From Tunturibacter psychrotolerans (GTDB lineage: Bacteria; Acidobacteriota; Terriglobia; Terriglobales; Acidobacteriaceae), in the NCBI RefSeq assembly GCF_040359615.1, contig NZ_CP132942.1, forward strand, positions 806,001-870,000: a DNA stretch of 64,000 nucleotides. Direction: 5' to 3'. This document shows, one piece after another, positions 10,201-18,971 of the stretch (position 1 is its first letter; each line of letters opens with the position of its first letter). The notes beneath the pieces are model-generated. The model made no database searches, was not told the origin of the DNA, and saw nothing but the letters and a program-made list of their open reading frames with translations. The translations under genes and the position numbers were made by a program.

Positions 10201-10482
10201 GGCGTGATGGAGAAGTGCAGTTACTGCGTGCAGCGCATTGAGCAGGCGAAGATCACGGCCGACAAGGAAAATCGCGATATTCGTGACGGTGAGATCGTGA
10301 CGGCATGCCAACAGGCCTGCCCGACCAGTGCTATCACGTTCGGCAATATTAACGATAAGGCGAGCAAGGTGGCAAAGCTCAAGGCTGAGGAGCGCGATTA
10401 CCAGGTACTCGCTGACCTCAACTTCCGTCCGCGCACAACTTACACGGCCGGAGTCATCAACCCAAATTCGGAGCTGGCATAA
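7285..10482 (+). CDS. actB: ACIII subunit B, Tat-exported molybdopterin-like/Fe-S protein
   Basis: Large peripheral ACIII subunit. The ATG at 7285 forms an ATGA overlap with actA and is preferred over the ATG at 7267; the protein is then 1065 aa. The twin-arginine motif SRRGFLK is not at the start but at R87-R88, after an 80-residue hydrophilic extension, the known ActB arrangement; the hydrophobic stretch ends in a lipobox-like LAGC (C106). Residues about 110-800 resemble a molybdopterin oxidoreductase but, as in the family, probably bind no Mo. From about 842 there is an NrfC-like domain with cysteine groups CIGCNACIVSC, CQHCENAGCEQVC, CVGTRYCSNNC and CSYC...CQQAC for three 4Fe-4S and one 3Fe-4S cluster. 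It relays electrons from the quinol site to the haems. Confidence 0.93.
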   Translation: MMKTTGNGTEDTMAEMKAPAGQPVVVTQIAPAKMTLAEVHAKLDGKTGRRFWKNLDELAETPAFHELMKEEFPRQAGAGEWVDAVSRRGFLKVMGASLALAGLAGCTKQPDEPIFPYIKQPEDLILGKAMYFATAYPFPTGAIPVLIKSDSFRPIKVDGNPEHPMSKGKSDAFTQATLLDLYDPDRSQHVLHRGQVSSWGEFQQAFATAAKKTSGGQGIYFLSETITSPTLAAQWKQVQAAYPQAKLAQWEPVNQDSSRAASKAAFGSYTDAQYKLEEADVILSLDADFLGGIGHPGFLPLAAGYAERHRYEEGKPMNRLYVVETMPTVTGFKAEHRLALKPSEIATFATALANGAAPEGATAEQQKFFAALSADLKNSGGKCVVIPGEQASAAVHAAAYALNSSLGAVGKTVIYTETVNPMPTEQLAELKSLVADMKAGKVQWLVMLGVNPIYSAPWDLGFRDAFENVPVTVQLASQVDETGAISNWHINKTHYLESWSDARAYDGTITIIQPMIDPMYGGKSAHDVLQALLADPQQSAYDVVAANAKTYIKGDFATAWRKALHDGWVEGTAFTAKAGGAGKSAVASFAPSAAPSGLEISFRPDPSIYDGRFANVGWLQELPKQVTNLSWDNAAIMSINTLADLKLDESDPVKISLNGREVIAPAMMIPGHPDGVITVHLGFGRGVEAGRIAQGVGFDAYQIRIADALLSASGATAKKVPGTYDLCITKVHNIEHRGKFAQHDLEKPQYDTEGVYSLAGHEAEERSIIRYATLDEVKKNPNFAHEGGASGTLIDKVGYSPQGEKVPHDNSFFPDNWNYEKQDPSTLKIQNAWGMAIDLNSCIGCNACIVSCYAENNIPVVGREQVKVGRNMQWLRIDTYFEGDLHAPKAHFQPMACQHCENAGCEQVCPVGATVHTPEGLNTMVYNRCVGTRYCSNNCPYKVRRFNFLLYSDYDTESLKFMRNPDVSVRSRGVMEKCSYCVQRIEQAKITADKENRDIRDGEIVTACQQACPTSAITFGNINDKASKVAKLKAEERDYQVLADLNFRPRTTYTAGVINPNSELA

Positions 10483-11924
10483 TGGCGACCAAAGGACCCA
10501 TGCAGGACCCGATCGTCGATCCTATGATCGACCCGCGTACTGGCGAATATGCGGTTATCGCGCCGGGCCATAACTTCAGGTCGATCACGCAGAAAATCGC
10601 GGGAATCGTGCTGACATCGAACACTCCGCTGGGCTGGTTCTTCGGCCTGATGGTGGGCGGCGGCGTGGCGATGGGAGTGGTGGTTGGCTGCACCTGGCTG
10701 TTCCTGAAGGGCGTCGGAATCTGGGGCGTCACGATTCCGGGCGCTTGGGGATTCGCCATCATCAACTTCGTCTGGTGGATTGGTATCGGCCACGCGGGTA
10801 CGCTGATCTCGGCGATTCTGCTCTTGTTCAAACAGACCTGGCGAAATTCGATCAATCGGTTCGCGGAAGCGATGACGATCTTTGCGGTGGTCTGCGCGGG
10901 AACCTTCCCGCTCATTCACGTTGGCCGTCCGTGGCTGGCTTACTGGCTCTTCCCTTACCCGAACACGATGAATGTCTGGCCGCAGTTCCGCAGCCCCTTG
11001 GCGTGGGACGTGTTTGCGGTTTCGACGTATGCGTCGATCTCGATCATCTTCTGGTATATCGGGATGATTCCCGACTTCGGGACGCTGCGTGACCGCGCGA
11101 CGATGCCGGCGGCAAAGTACTTCTATGGGATGCTGTCGTTGGGTTGGCGCGGTTCGACTCGGCACTGGATCCGATATGAGTCGGCTTCCCTGCTGTTGGC
11201 GGGTCTTTCAACGCCTCTGGTGCTCTCGGTACACACCGTCATCAGCTTCGACTTCGCCGTGGCTGCGCTGGCGGGCTGGCACACGACGATCTTCCCGCCT
11301 TACTTCGTTGCGGGCGCTGTGTATTCAGGTTTTGCGATGGTGCTGACGCTGGCGATTCCGATCCGCAAGTTCTACCACATGGAAGATCTGGTGACGTTGC
11401 GCCACCTGGACAACATGGCGAAGGTCATGCTGGCGACGGGTTCGATCGTGGCCTATGGGTATGGCATGGAAGTCTTCATGGCGTGGTTTTCGGCCAGCCA
11501 TTGGGAGTTTTTCATGATGTGGAATCGTATGTTCGGGCCGATGGGCTGGGCGTACTGGATCCTGATCCTGACCAACATCGCGATTCCGCTGACGACGCTG
11601 TGGTCGCGTAAGCTTCGGGTGAATGTGACGTTTCTGTTTATCCTTTCGCTCATCGTGAATACGGGCATGTGGTTCGAGCGCTTCGTGATCGTTGTAACAA
11701 GTCTCTATCGCGAGTACCTGCCTTCGAGCTGGGGAACGTATCGTGCGACCAAGTGGGACTACATGATCTACGTGGGAACGATGGGTCTGTTTACATTCCT
11801 GTTCTTCCTGTTTGTCCGCTTCCTGCCAATGATTCCAATGTCCGAAATTCGGATGATGCTGCCGCAGACGAAGGTTACGCGCGGCGGACCCGACGCTGAA
11901 ACAGTCAGTAAGGAGACAGTCTGA
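10482..11924 (+). CDS. actC: ACIII subunit C, NrfD-like quinol-binding membrane protein
   Basis: Polytopic protein of 480 aa with about ten transmembrane helices, of the NrfD/PsrC family. In ACIII, ActC with ActF forms the two quinone-handling membrane subunits. Typical motifs are WIGIGHAGTLISAILLLF (about 100-118), the helix starting FAEAMTIFAVVCAG, and LVLSVHTVISFDFAV in the middle. The start overlaps the actB stop by one base (TAATG) and the stop overlaps the actD start (TGATG), so translation is coupled on both sides. Confidence 0.93.
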   Translation: MATKGPMQDPIVDPMIDPRTGEYAVIAPGHNFRSITQKIAGIVLTSNTPLGWFFGLMVGGGVAMGVVVGCTWLFLKGVGIWGVTIPGAWGFAIINFVWWIGIGHAGTLISAILLLFKQTWRNSINRFAEAMTIFAVVCAGTFPLIHVGRPWLAYWLFPYPNTMNVWPQFRSPLAWDVFAVSTYASISIIFWYIGMIPDFGTLRDRATMPAAKYFYGMLSLGWRGSTRHWIRYESASLLLAGLSTPLVLSVHTVISFDFAVAALAGWHTTIFPPYFVAGAVYSGFAMVLTLAIPIRKFYHMEDLVTLRHLDNMAKVMLATGSIVAYGYGMEVFMAWFSASHWEFFMMWNRMFGPMGWAYWILILTNIAIPLTTLWSRKLRVNVTFLFILSLIVNTGMWFERFVIVVTSLYREYLPSSWGTYRATKWDYMIYVGTMGLFTFLFFLFVRFLPMIPMSEIRMMLPQTKVTRGGPDAETVSKETV

Positions 11925-12466
11925 TGCCGCCCCGCGAAGGAACTTACGGATTGCTCGCCGAGTTCAATACGCCCAGTGAACTAGTGCATGCCACGGAAGA
12001 GGCGCGCCATGCGGGCTATCGCCGTATGGAGTGCTATACGCCTTACCCGGTGGAAGAGGCAGCCGAGGCGCTGCACTTCCACAAGACGAGCGTGCCGCTT
12101 GTGTGCCTGATTGGCGGTTTGATGGGCGTGACGACCGCGTTTCTGATGGAGACCTGGATCAACGTCTGGGCCTATCCATTGAATATTGCCGGCCGCCCAC
12201 TTTTCTCGTGGCCAGCATTCATCATTCCGGCGTATGAGTGGACGATTTTATTTGCGGGCTTCTCTGCGGCGCTCGGAATGATTGCCCTGAACGGTTTGCC
12301 ACAGCTCTATCATCCGGTCTTCAACGCGCCGAACTTTAGAAACGGTGCGACAACGGACAAGTTTTTCCTGTGCATCGAAGCGGTCGATCCCAAGTTCTCA
12401 CTCGCGGAGACGCGGACGTTCCTCGAGCAGTTCCCTGCGGTTTCCGTGGTGGAGGTGGATCATTAA
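11924..12466 (+). CDS. actD: ACIII subunit D (DUF3341)
   Basis: A 180-residue DUF3341 protein, the ActD subunit. The N-terminal soluble part begins GLLAEFNTPSELVHATEEA and contains YTPYPVEEAAEALHF; two transmembrane helices follow at about 60-80 and 102-122, then a periplasmic/cytoplasmic tail with FFLCIEAVDPKF. In structures of ACIII from other bacteria ActD packs against ActC and ActF and has no cofactor. It sits at the standard position between actC and actE, sharing one base with actC. Confidence 0.92.
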   Translation: MPPREGTYGLLAEFNTPSELVHATEEARHAGYRRMECYTPYPVEEAAEALHFHKTSVPLVCLIGGLMGVTTAFLMETWINVWAYPLNIAGRPLFSWPAFIIPAYEWTILFAGFSAALGMIALNGLPQLYHPVFNAPNFRNGATTDKFFLCIEAVDPKFSLAETRTFLEQFPAVSVVEVDH

Positions 12467-12473
12467 TACGCAA

Positions 12474-13253
12474 GTGAGATTGACATCCCGGCGGTTTGCA
12501 TTCGCTACGGCGGCGTTGTCGTTGCTGGTTGTAGTGGGCTGTCGCCAGGATATGCACGACCAGCCAAAGTTCTTCCCCCAGCGCGGCACGGATTTTTATG
12601 CGGATGGCCGTTCGGTGCGCCCGCAGGTTGAGAACACGGTTGCGCGGAGCCAGCTGCGTGAGGACTCCTACTTCTATACGGGCCTGGTCAACGGAAAAGA
12701 GGGTGATGGTATGCCCTTCCCGGCGACGATGCAGGTGCTGGAGCGTGGACAGGAGCGTTACAACGTTTACTGCACGCCATGCCACTCACGTGTGGGCAAC
12801 GGAATCGGAATGATTGTGCAGCGCGGCTACTCGAAGGCCGGTAGCTTCCATTCGGCCAGGCTTGAGACCGCGCCGCTGGGGCACTTCTTTCATGTGATCT
12901 CGAACGGCTATGGCTCAATGCCGGACTATTCCTCGCAGATCGCGCCGGCGGACCGTTGGGCGATTGTGGCGTACATCAAGGCTTTGCAGTTGAGCCAGAA
13001 GGCGACACAGGCGGATGTTGCGTCGGGCGCACATGTTGAGCCGCTTGCAAGCATCGCAGAGCGAGAGGGTTTACCTGCCTCCTTTGCGAACGAGTGGGTA
13101 CTGCCGCCGACAGCTGTGACCGGCACGCCTGACAATGGACTGTATGTGCTTCCGGTTCCCGGAGTTGCTGGAACGACCGCTGTTGCACCGTCTCATAACA
13201 ACGCAGTTGCTCCGGCCGCTGGATCTGCCGGACAAACCGAACCGAAGCAGTAA
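12474..13253 (+). CDS. actE: ACIII subunit E, lipoprotein monohaem cytochrome c
   Basis: Monohaem cytochrome c subunit. A signal segment FAFATAALSLLVVVGC ends in a lipobox Cys, so the protein is probably lipid-anchored; the haem site CTPCH starts at about residue 100, with a distal-Met region GYGSMPDY further on. The open frame extends up to 12345 inside actD, but that part is Ser/Arg-rich out-of-phase sequence. No ATG exists before the lipobox, so I take GTG at 12474, eight bases after the actD stop (259 aa). A GGAGGT at 12449-12454 is better spaced for the ATT at 12462, a rare alternative start. The C-terminal 60 residues are Ala/Pro/Val-rich. Confidence 0.85.
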   Translation: MRLTSRRFAFATAALSLLVVVGCRQDMHDQPKFFPQRGTDFYADGRSVRPQVENTVARSQLREDSYFYTGLVNGKEGDGMPFPATMQVLERGQERYNVYCTPCHSRVGNGIGMIVQRGYSKAGSFHSARLETAPLGHFFHVISNGYGSMPDYSSQIAPADRWAIVAYIKALQLSQKATQADVASGAHVEPLASIAEREGLPASFANEWVLPPTAVTGTPDNGLYVLPVPGVAGTTAVAPSHNNAVAPAAGSAGQTEPKQ

Positions 13254-13286
13254 CCTCGGAAGCTTCCGAACGAAGGCTTGAAACGC

Positions 13287-14624
13287 ATGTCATCTGGACA
13301 CGAACATAACGGAGAAGCAGGCGGACACCATGGCCACTACGGGCCGCGCGTGTTGCCTGCATCGCTAGCTGCACCGGAGATCCTTTCCGCATGGCGGATG
13401 CGTGCGCTGATCGTCTTTGTGGTCGCCACGATCCTGTCGGTTTTCTTCGCCTTCAGCCATGAGGGAAAGAATCACATCCTTCGTGCCTACCTGTTGGGCT
13501 ACATGATCTGCTTCAGCTTTGCCGGTGGTGGACTGGCAATGCTGATGTTGCAGTATGTCAGCGGCGGTAAATGGGGCCTGTTGCTGCGGCGGCCGCTCGA
13601 GGCGATGACACGCACGATCTGGCTGGTGGGGCTGATGTTTGTGCCGATCATCTTCCTGTGGAAGCATCTGTACCAGTGGGCTGCGTTTCCGACTGCTGGC
13701 GCGGTGGCCCAGGCGCTGTCGAATCATGCTGTAACGCTTGAGCAGGCGCTGACGCTGAACGCCAAGCGCGCGATGTTGAATCCCGGCGCTGCTATCTTTC
13801 AGACGGTCTTTATCTTCGCGATTCTCTTGTTGTTTACTTTCCTCCTCAACAAGTGGTCGCTGGAGCGCGATGCCGATCCGGAGCGCGGTACCGAGCCAAG
13901 TTTCGACCGCTGGCGGGTCAAGTTCGAAAACCTGAGCGGCATTGGAATCCTGATCTACGTCATCCTCCTGACCGATGGAGCGATCGTCTGGATTAAGTCG
14001 CTGGATATCACGTGGTATTCGTCGATCTGGGGTCTGCAGTTCCTTGTTGGGCAAGGCTACGCTGTCCTCGCGCTCGGCATTCTTACCGTGATTCTGCTGT
14101 CACGGTTTGAGCCTATGAAGACGATGTTGAGAGTGACCGAACAACATGATCTTGGCAAGCTGGCTTTTGCCTTTACCATGCTCAACATCTATCTTTGCTT
14201 CGCCGAGTTTCTGATCATCTGGTCGGGCAATGTGCCGGATGAGATTCCGTGGTATCTGAACCGAATTCATGGCGGATGGTGGTATATCTGCTCTTTGGAT
14301 TTCATCTGCCACTGGCTGATTCCCTTCTGTCTGCTGCTGTCCCGCGATTTGAAGCGGAACAAACAGAAGATGATCTGGCTGACGTGCTTCATGATCTTCG
14401 CGCGCTGCGTGGATATGTTCTGGCTGATCGAGCCGAACTTCGCTGACGCTGCAGGGAATCTGCATATCATCGGCAACATCGGAATTCTTGCCTACATCAC
14501 TGTTCCCGTAGCTGTGATTTCTTTGTGGGCTGCTTACTACATGACGCAACTGCAAGCACGTCCATTGATCAACGTGAATGATCCTCACGTTGAAGAGATG
14601 TTGGAGCCAGAACATGCCCACTAA
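13287..14624 (+). CDS. actF: ACIII subunit F, second NrfD-like quinone subunit
   Basis: About ten transmembrane helices over 446 residues, NrfD-like, the ActF subunit paired with ActC. The N-terminus is His/Gly-rich (SSGHEHNGEAGGHHGHYG). Recognisable helices include YLLGYMICFSFAGGGLAML and the loop LLLRRPLEAMTRTIWL. The frame can be opened at TTG 13278, but ATG 13287 has GAAGG ten bases upstream and is chosen. The 3' end overlaps the next gene by 11 bp. ActF lies closest to the oxidase in ACIII-oxidase supercomplexes described in other phyla; whether that applies here is inferred. Confidence 0.9.
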   Translation: MSSGHEHNGEAGGHHGHYGPRVLPASLAAPEILSAWRMRALIVFVVATILSVFFAFSHEGKNHILRAYLLGYMICFSFAGGGLAMLMLQYVSGGKWGLLLRRPLEAMTRTIWLVGLMFVPIIFLWKHLYQWAAFPTAGAVAQALSNHAVTLEQALTLNAKRAMLNPGAAIFQTVFIFAILLLFTFLLNKWSLERDADPERGTEPSFDRWRVKFENLSGIGILIYVILLTDGAIVWIKSLDITWYSSIWGLQFLVGQGYAVLALGILTVILLSRFEPMKTMLRVTEQHDLGKLAFAFTMLNIYLCFAEFLIIWSGNVPDEIPWYLNRIHGGWWYICSLDFICHWLIPFCLLLSRDLKRNKQKMIWLTCFMIFARCVDMFWLIEPNFADAAGNLHIIGNIGILAYITVPVAVISLWAAYYMTQLQARPLINVNDPHVEEMLEPEHAH

Positions 14625-15309
14625 TGATCACGAGATGCACCAAACGCCGGGACCACACGACACGCATTTACGAGACGACCAGTCGCCGGGTTACGAAACG
14701 ACCGATGTCAACGCCGGCGGTGTGGCTGTATTTTTGGCTGGCCTCTTCGGGTTTGTGCTGGTTTTCTTTGTCTTTTGCTTTGTGATGGGTAAGGTCATCA
14801 ACTCCGCGATCGAGAAGTCGGATGGGCCGACAACAAAGTGGAACAAGCTGTCTGCGTTTGCCGGGGCTGAGACGACCAATGGCAAGCGGCAAGATCTCGC
14901 CAGCAACCCTGAGATGCAACAGAAAGAGTTCCAGCAGATGACGTCGACCTTCCCGGAACCTCGCCTTGATATTGATGATGGTAATCAGGCGACGGCGGAC
15001 ATGCATGCGAGGGAAGATCTCCTGTTGAACTACTACAGTGTCACTCCGGCGGAGACCGGGGGGGCGATTCGGATTCCAATTTCACGTGCGATTGAGTTGA
15101 TCGCGCAGCGCGGGTTGCCGGTCAATAGCCAGGCTGCCGCAGCTACTGTCGAGATGGCAGGCGATGAAAAACCGGTCGTCCAGGCGCCTTTGACATCGGG
15201 ATTTGCCCGAACCGGCTACGAACTCGAGGTCATCGAAGCACGAGAGCAAAAAATGATGTATGGCAAAGCTGAGGCTGCGACGCAGGCGGAGCTTGTCCCA
15301 GCGAAATAA
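14614..15309 (+). CDS. Single-TM protein of the ACIII/caa3 operon, function unassigned
   Basis: A 231-residue protein with a hydrophilic N-terminus, one strong transmembrane helix at about residues 30-55 (GGVAVFLAGLFGFVLVFFVF) and a soluble C-terminal domain with no Cys or haem motif. The most conserved-looking patch is IPISRAIELIAQRGLPVN, a motif I recall near Sco/oxidase genes of Acidobacteria and related phyla. The start at 14614 overlaps actF by 11 bp; the longer frame from 14578 adds only out-of-phase sequence. It occupies the slot where other lineages have ActG/ActH, but I see no clear similarity. Position between actF and sco suggests a structural or assembly subunit of the ACIII-oxidase supercomplex (inference). 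Confidence 0.8.
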   Translation: MPTNDHEMHQTPGPHDTHLRDDQSPGYETTDVNAGGVAVFLAGLFGFVLVFFVFCFVMGKVINSAIEKSDGPTTKWNKLSAFAGAETTNGKRQDLASNPEMQQKEFQQMTSTFPEPRLDIDDGNQATADMHAREDLLLNYYSVTPAETGGAIRIPISRAIELIAQRGLPVNSQAAAATVEMAGDEKPVVQAPLTSGFARTGYELEVIEAREQKMMYGKAEAATQAELVPAK

Positions 15310-15348
15310 TAGATTTGCCGAAGCGATTTAGCATAGAGAAGAGACGAT

Positions 15349-16248
15349 ATGTGGGCAGGGCGAACAATTCGGGGTGGATGGCAGGCGGCGATTCTTTGTG
15401 GCGCTCTGCTGTGTGCTCCTGTGTTCGCGCAGGTCTCAAGCTATGGCGATAAGCAGAGCGGCGAAAATGCAGGCGACCAGTTGCCGCAGGTGCTCCAAAA
15501 GGTTGGGGTTTCGCAGCATTTGAATCAGCAACTTCCGTTGGATGCGTCTTTTGTGGACGACACGGGGAAGACTGTCAGGCTAGGGGATTATTTTGGGAAG
15601 CACCCTGCGATTCTTTCGCTGGTCTACTACAACTGTCCGATGCTGTGTTCCGAGGAGCTGGATGGCCTGACGGGCGCGCTCGAAATGGTGAAGCTGACAC
15701 CGGGCAAAGATTTTGATGTGGTCATTATTAGCATCGATCCAAGCGAAACTCCGGAGACTGCAGCAGCGAAAAAAGCTTTCTATGTGAAGCGTTACGGGCG
15801 TCCGGAAACCGCTGCCGGCTGGCATTTCCTTACGGGACAGAGACCGGCCATCGATGCAGTCACAAATGCCGTCGGTTTTGGGTATGTCAAGGTTCCGGGG
15901 CCCGATGGAAAGCTGACACAGTTTGCCCACGCGAGCTCAATCGAGATTGTTACGACCGACGGGAAGTTGGCCCAGTACTACCTAGGAGTTGAGTATTCAC
16001 CGAAGGACATGCTGCTGGGGCTGATCGACGCTTCGGGCAATAAGATTGGTTCCCCGGTCGCAAATATTTTGACCTATTGCTATCACTACGATCCGCAGAC
16101 AAACAAACACTCCCTGAGAGTTGTGCGCGTTGTGCAGTTCGGCGGCATGGTGACGGTAGCAGGTTTAGGCGGCTTCATGTTTTTGATGTTCCGTAGAGAT
16201 GTCAACCCGGCGCGGAAACACGACCTGACGAAGAAAGATAATGGATAA
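15349..16248 (+). CDS. Sco1/SenC copper chaperone for CuA assembly
   Basis: Thioredoxin-fold Sco protein (299 aa) that inserts copper into the CuA site of oxidase subunit II. It has a cleavable-type signal (to about residue 26, ending VFA), the copper motif CPMLC in YYNCPMLCSEE, the SIDPSETPETA segment typical of the family, and a downstream FAHASSIEI whose His is the third Cu ligand position. A C-terminal transmembrane helix (VTVAGLGGFMFLMF) anchors the protein, a variant common in bacteria outside Proteobacteria. It sits directly upstream of the subunit II gene with a 9-bp gap. Confidence 0.92.
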   Translation: MWAGRTIRGGWQAAILCGALLCAPVFAQVSSYGDKQSGENAGDQLPQVLQKVGVSQHLNQQLPLDASFVDDTGKTVRLGDYFGKHPAILSLVYYNCPMLCSEELDGLTGALEMVKLTPGKDFDVVIISIDPSETPETAAAKKAFYVKRYGRPETAAGWHFLTGQRPAIDAVTNAVGFGYVKVPGPDGKLTQFAHASSIEIVTTDGKLAQYYLGVEYSPKDMLLGLIDASGNKIGSPVANILTYCYHYDPQTNKHSLRVVRVVQFGGMVTVAGLGGFMFLMFRRDVNPARKHDLTKKDNG

Positions 16249-16257
16249 AGGGTAACG

Positions 16258-17301
16258 ATGCATATCAGTCCAGTCCTGTGGCAATTTTTGGTGAAGTGGC
16301 TTAACGCTTCGGCGCTCTTTCCGCGCGAGGCTTCGACCATTGCGCCCTACGCTGACGCGCTCTATTTCTTCCTGCTGTTGATCACGGTGGTCGGCCTAAC
16401 GCTGGTGGGCATCCTTATCTTCGGTTTCTCGATCCGCTACCGGAAGGAGAAGCACCCGGTGGCTGTTCAGGTGGAGGGCTCGACTCTGCTTGAGGCGACC
16501 TGGACCATCATTCCACTCGCTCTGTTTCTGATTGTGTTCGTATGGGGGGCACTGCTGTACTTCCGGATCTACAATCCTCCGACGAACGCGATGAATATCT
16601 ACGTGGTCGGCAAGCAGTGGATGTGGAAGGCGGAGCATGCGGGCGGGCAGCATGAGATCAACGCGTTACACGTCCCGACTGGCATTCCTGTTCAGTTGAC
16701 GATGATCTCCCAGGATGTGTTTCACAGTTTTTCTATTCCCGATTTCCGTGTGAAGCGCGAGGTGATTCCCGGACGCTACTCGACGGTCTGGTTTCAGGCG
16801 ACGACTCCGGGGACCTACCATATCTTCTGCACACAATACTGCGGGACAAATCACTCGGCGATGATTGGCGAAGTCACGGTGTTGACCCCGGATGATTACG
16901 CCAAGTGGACGCAGGAATCCACCAGCGGCATGTCCCTGGCGCAGAACGGCGAGCGGCTCTTTGCCAGCATGGGCTGCAACGCTTGTCACTCTGGAAGCGC
17001 GGCTGCCCGTGGCCCGAACCTTGCGGGGGTTTACGGATCGAAACTGCAGTTGACGAATGGTTCGCAAGTACTGGTCAACGACGCTTACCTGCGTGACGCA
17101 ATTTTGAATCCCTCGCAGCATATTACGGCTGGATATGCGCCGATCATGCCGACCTATCAGGGACAGATCAGTGAAGACGGCCTGATCGACCTGGTTGAGT
17201 ACATCAAAGCTATGCAGACCAACTATCGTGTGCAGCAGACGCTGACCACGTCAACGTCGAACCAAGCGGCGCCGACAACGCCAGGGGTGGTGAAGCCATG
17301 A
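16258..17301 (+). CDS. ctaC: Cytochrome c oxidase subunit II with fused cytochrome c (caa3)
   Basis: Subunit II of a caa3 oxidase (347 aa). Two N-terminal transmembrane helices (about 26-58 and 82-105) precede the cupredoxin domain. CuA ligands are visible: His in [10 protein letters not shown], the pair in CTQYC, then His and Met in TNHSAM. A C-terminal cytochrome c domain carries CNACH (about 240) with a Met further on (IMPTY), so electrons can enter from ACIII without a soluble carrier. The gene ends in an ATGA overlap with ctaD. Confidence 0.95.
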   Translation: MHISPVLWQFLVKWLNASALFPREASTIAPYADALYFFLLLITVVGLTLVGILIFGFSIRYRKEKHPVAVQVEGSTLLEATWTIIPLALFLIVFVWGALLYFRIYNPPTNAMNIYVVGKQWMWKAEHAGGQHEINALHVPTGIPVQLTMISQDVFHSFSIPDFRVKREVIPGRYSTVWFQATTPGTYHIFCTQYCGTNHSAMIGEVTVLTPDDYAKWTQESTSGMSLAQNGERLFASMGCNACHSGSAAARGPNLAGVYGSKLQLTNGSQVLVNDAYLRDAILNPSQHITAGYAPIMPTYQGQISEDGLIDLVEYIKAMQTNYRVQQTLTTSTSNQAAPTTPGVVKP

Positions 17302-18971
17302 GTGCAACAAGTTACACAATTGTCAATTTGCCTGATCAGAGAACGGCAACGATTCCGAAGCGCAATTATTTGAACAATGAGGACGGGCTGCTGAGCTGGC
17401 TGTTCACCGGCGACCACAAGCGCATTGCGATCCTGTATCTTATCTCGATCACCTTCTTCTTTTTCATCGGCGGTGCATTTGCGGGTCTGATACGGCTCGA
17501 GCTTCTGACGCCTCAGCCTGATCTAGTGGCTTCGGACACCTACAACAAGTTTTTCTCGATGCATGGCATTGTGATGATCTTCCTCTTTCTGGTGCCTTCG
17601 GTGCCGGCAACGCTGGGGAATTTTCTGATACCGATCATGATCGGCGCGAAGGACCTGGCGTTCCCGAAGGTGAATCTGCTGAGCTGGTACCTGTACTGGA
17701 TCGGTGGATTGTTCACGATGGCGGCGCTCGTTCTCGGCGGTGTCGATACCGGGTGGACATTTACAACTCCTCTTTCGACCCACTACCTAAACACACATGT
17801 GGTGACTGCTGCGACGGGAGTTTTCATTATCGGGTTCTCGTCGATCTTCACTGGATTGAATTTCATTGTTACGCTCCACCGGATGCGGGCGCCAGGGATG
17901 ACGTGGTTCCGGCTGCCGCTCTTCTGCTGGTCGAACTACGCTGCGTCCATTCTGATGGTGCTCGGTACGCCGGTTCTCGCAATTACGCTGGTACTGGTAG
18001 CGCTCGAGAGGCTGGTTGGAATTGGCGTCTTCGATCCGACTAAGGGTGGCGATCCGCTGCTGTTCCAGCATCTCTTCTGGTTTTACTCGCACCCCGCTGT
18101 GTACATCATGATTCTTCCTGGTATGGGAGTGATCTCTGAAGTCATCAGTACGTTTAGCCGTAAGCGCGTCTTCGGTTATACGGCGGTCGCGTTCTCGTCC
18201 GTGGCGATCGCGTTGTTTGGTTTCTTCGTCTGGGCTCACCATATGTTCATCATGGGCGTGTCCAACTATTCGGCCCTGGTGTTCTCGTTGTTGACGATGC
18301 TTGTCGCGGTGCCCTCCGCGATCAAGATCTTCAATTGGGCGTTCACGCTGCAGAAGGGTTCGATCACGTTCGAAACTCCGATGCTTTATGCGTTTGGATT
18401 TCTGGGCCTGTTCACGATCGGTGGTATGACGGGAGTGTTCCTGGGCGCGCTGGGCATGGACATTCACCTAACGGAGACATACTTCATCGTTGCTCACTTT
18501 CACTTTGTGATGGTGGGGGGAATGCTGATGGCATTCCTTGCGGGTATTCACTTCTGGTGGCCGAAGATGACGGGCCGCATGTATCCCGAGTCACTTTCGA
18601 AGCTTGCGGCGGTCACGACCTTTATCGGATTCAACTTGACCTTCCTTCCGCAGTTCATCCTTGGCTACCTGGGGATGCCGCGACGCTACCACGCCTACCC
18701 GCCTGAGTTCCAGGTGTTGAATGTTCTTTCAACAGCGGGAGCGACGGTACTTGGTGTTGGTTATATGCTTCCGCTGCTTTATCTGGGTTGGTCGCTGAAG
18801 TACGGCGCGATCGCCGGTAACAATCCATGGCAGGCTACCGGTCTCGAGTGGCAGATTCAATCGCCACCACTGACCGAAAACTTTATCGAGACGCCGGTCG
18901 TTGATCATGAAGCTTATGATTACGAGTGGCTCGAACACAAGACTGCACAAGAGGTGACGACCGTTGGATAA
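17298..18971 (+). CDS. ctaD: Cytochrome c oxidase subunit I, A2-type haem-copper oxidase
   Basis: Catalytic subunit (557 aa, about 12 helices) reducing O2 to water and pumping protons. The low-spin haem His lies in [10 protein letters not shown]; the CuB His-Tyr region reads [18 protein letters not shown] with H265; the haem a3/low-spin ligands are in [11 protein letters not shown]. At the position where A1-type oxidases carry the D-channel glutamate (xGHPEV), this protein has Y263-S264 followed by HPAV. The YSHPxV motif defines A2-type oxidases such as the Rhodothermus marinus caa3 enzyme. The start overlaps ctaC as ATGA and the stop overlaps ctaE by 8 bp. Confidence 0.95.
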   Translation: MSATSYTIVNLPDQRTATIPKRNYLNNEDGLLSWLFTGDHKRIAILYLISITFFFFIGGAFAGLIRLELLTPQPDLVASDTYNKFFSMHGIVMIFLFLVPSVPATLGNFLIPIMIGAKDLAFPKVNLLSWYLYWIGGLFTMAALVLGGVDTGWTFTTPLSTHYLNTHVVTAATGVFIIGFSSIFTGLNFIVTLHRMRAPGMTWFRLPLFCWSNYAASILMVLGTPVLAITLVLVALERLVGIGVFDPTKGGDPLLFQHLFWFYSHPAVYIMILPGMGVISEVISTFSRKRVFGYTAVAFSSVAIALFGFFVWAHHMFIMGVSNYSALVFSLLTMLVAVPSAIKIFNWAFTLQKGSITFETPMLYAFGFLGLFTIGGMTGVFLGALGMDIHLTETYFIVAHFHFVMVGGMLMAFLAGIHFWWPKMTGRMYPESLSKLAAVTTFIGFNLTFLPQFILGYLGMPRRYHAYPPEFQVLNVLSTAGATVLGVGYMLPLLYLGWSLKYGAIAGNNPWQATGLEWQIQSPPLTENFIETPVVDHEAYDYEWLEHKTAQEVTTVG

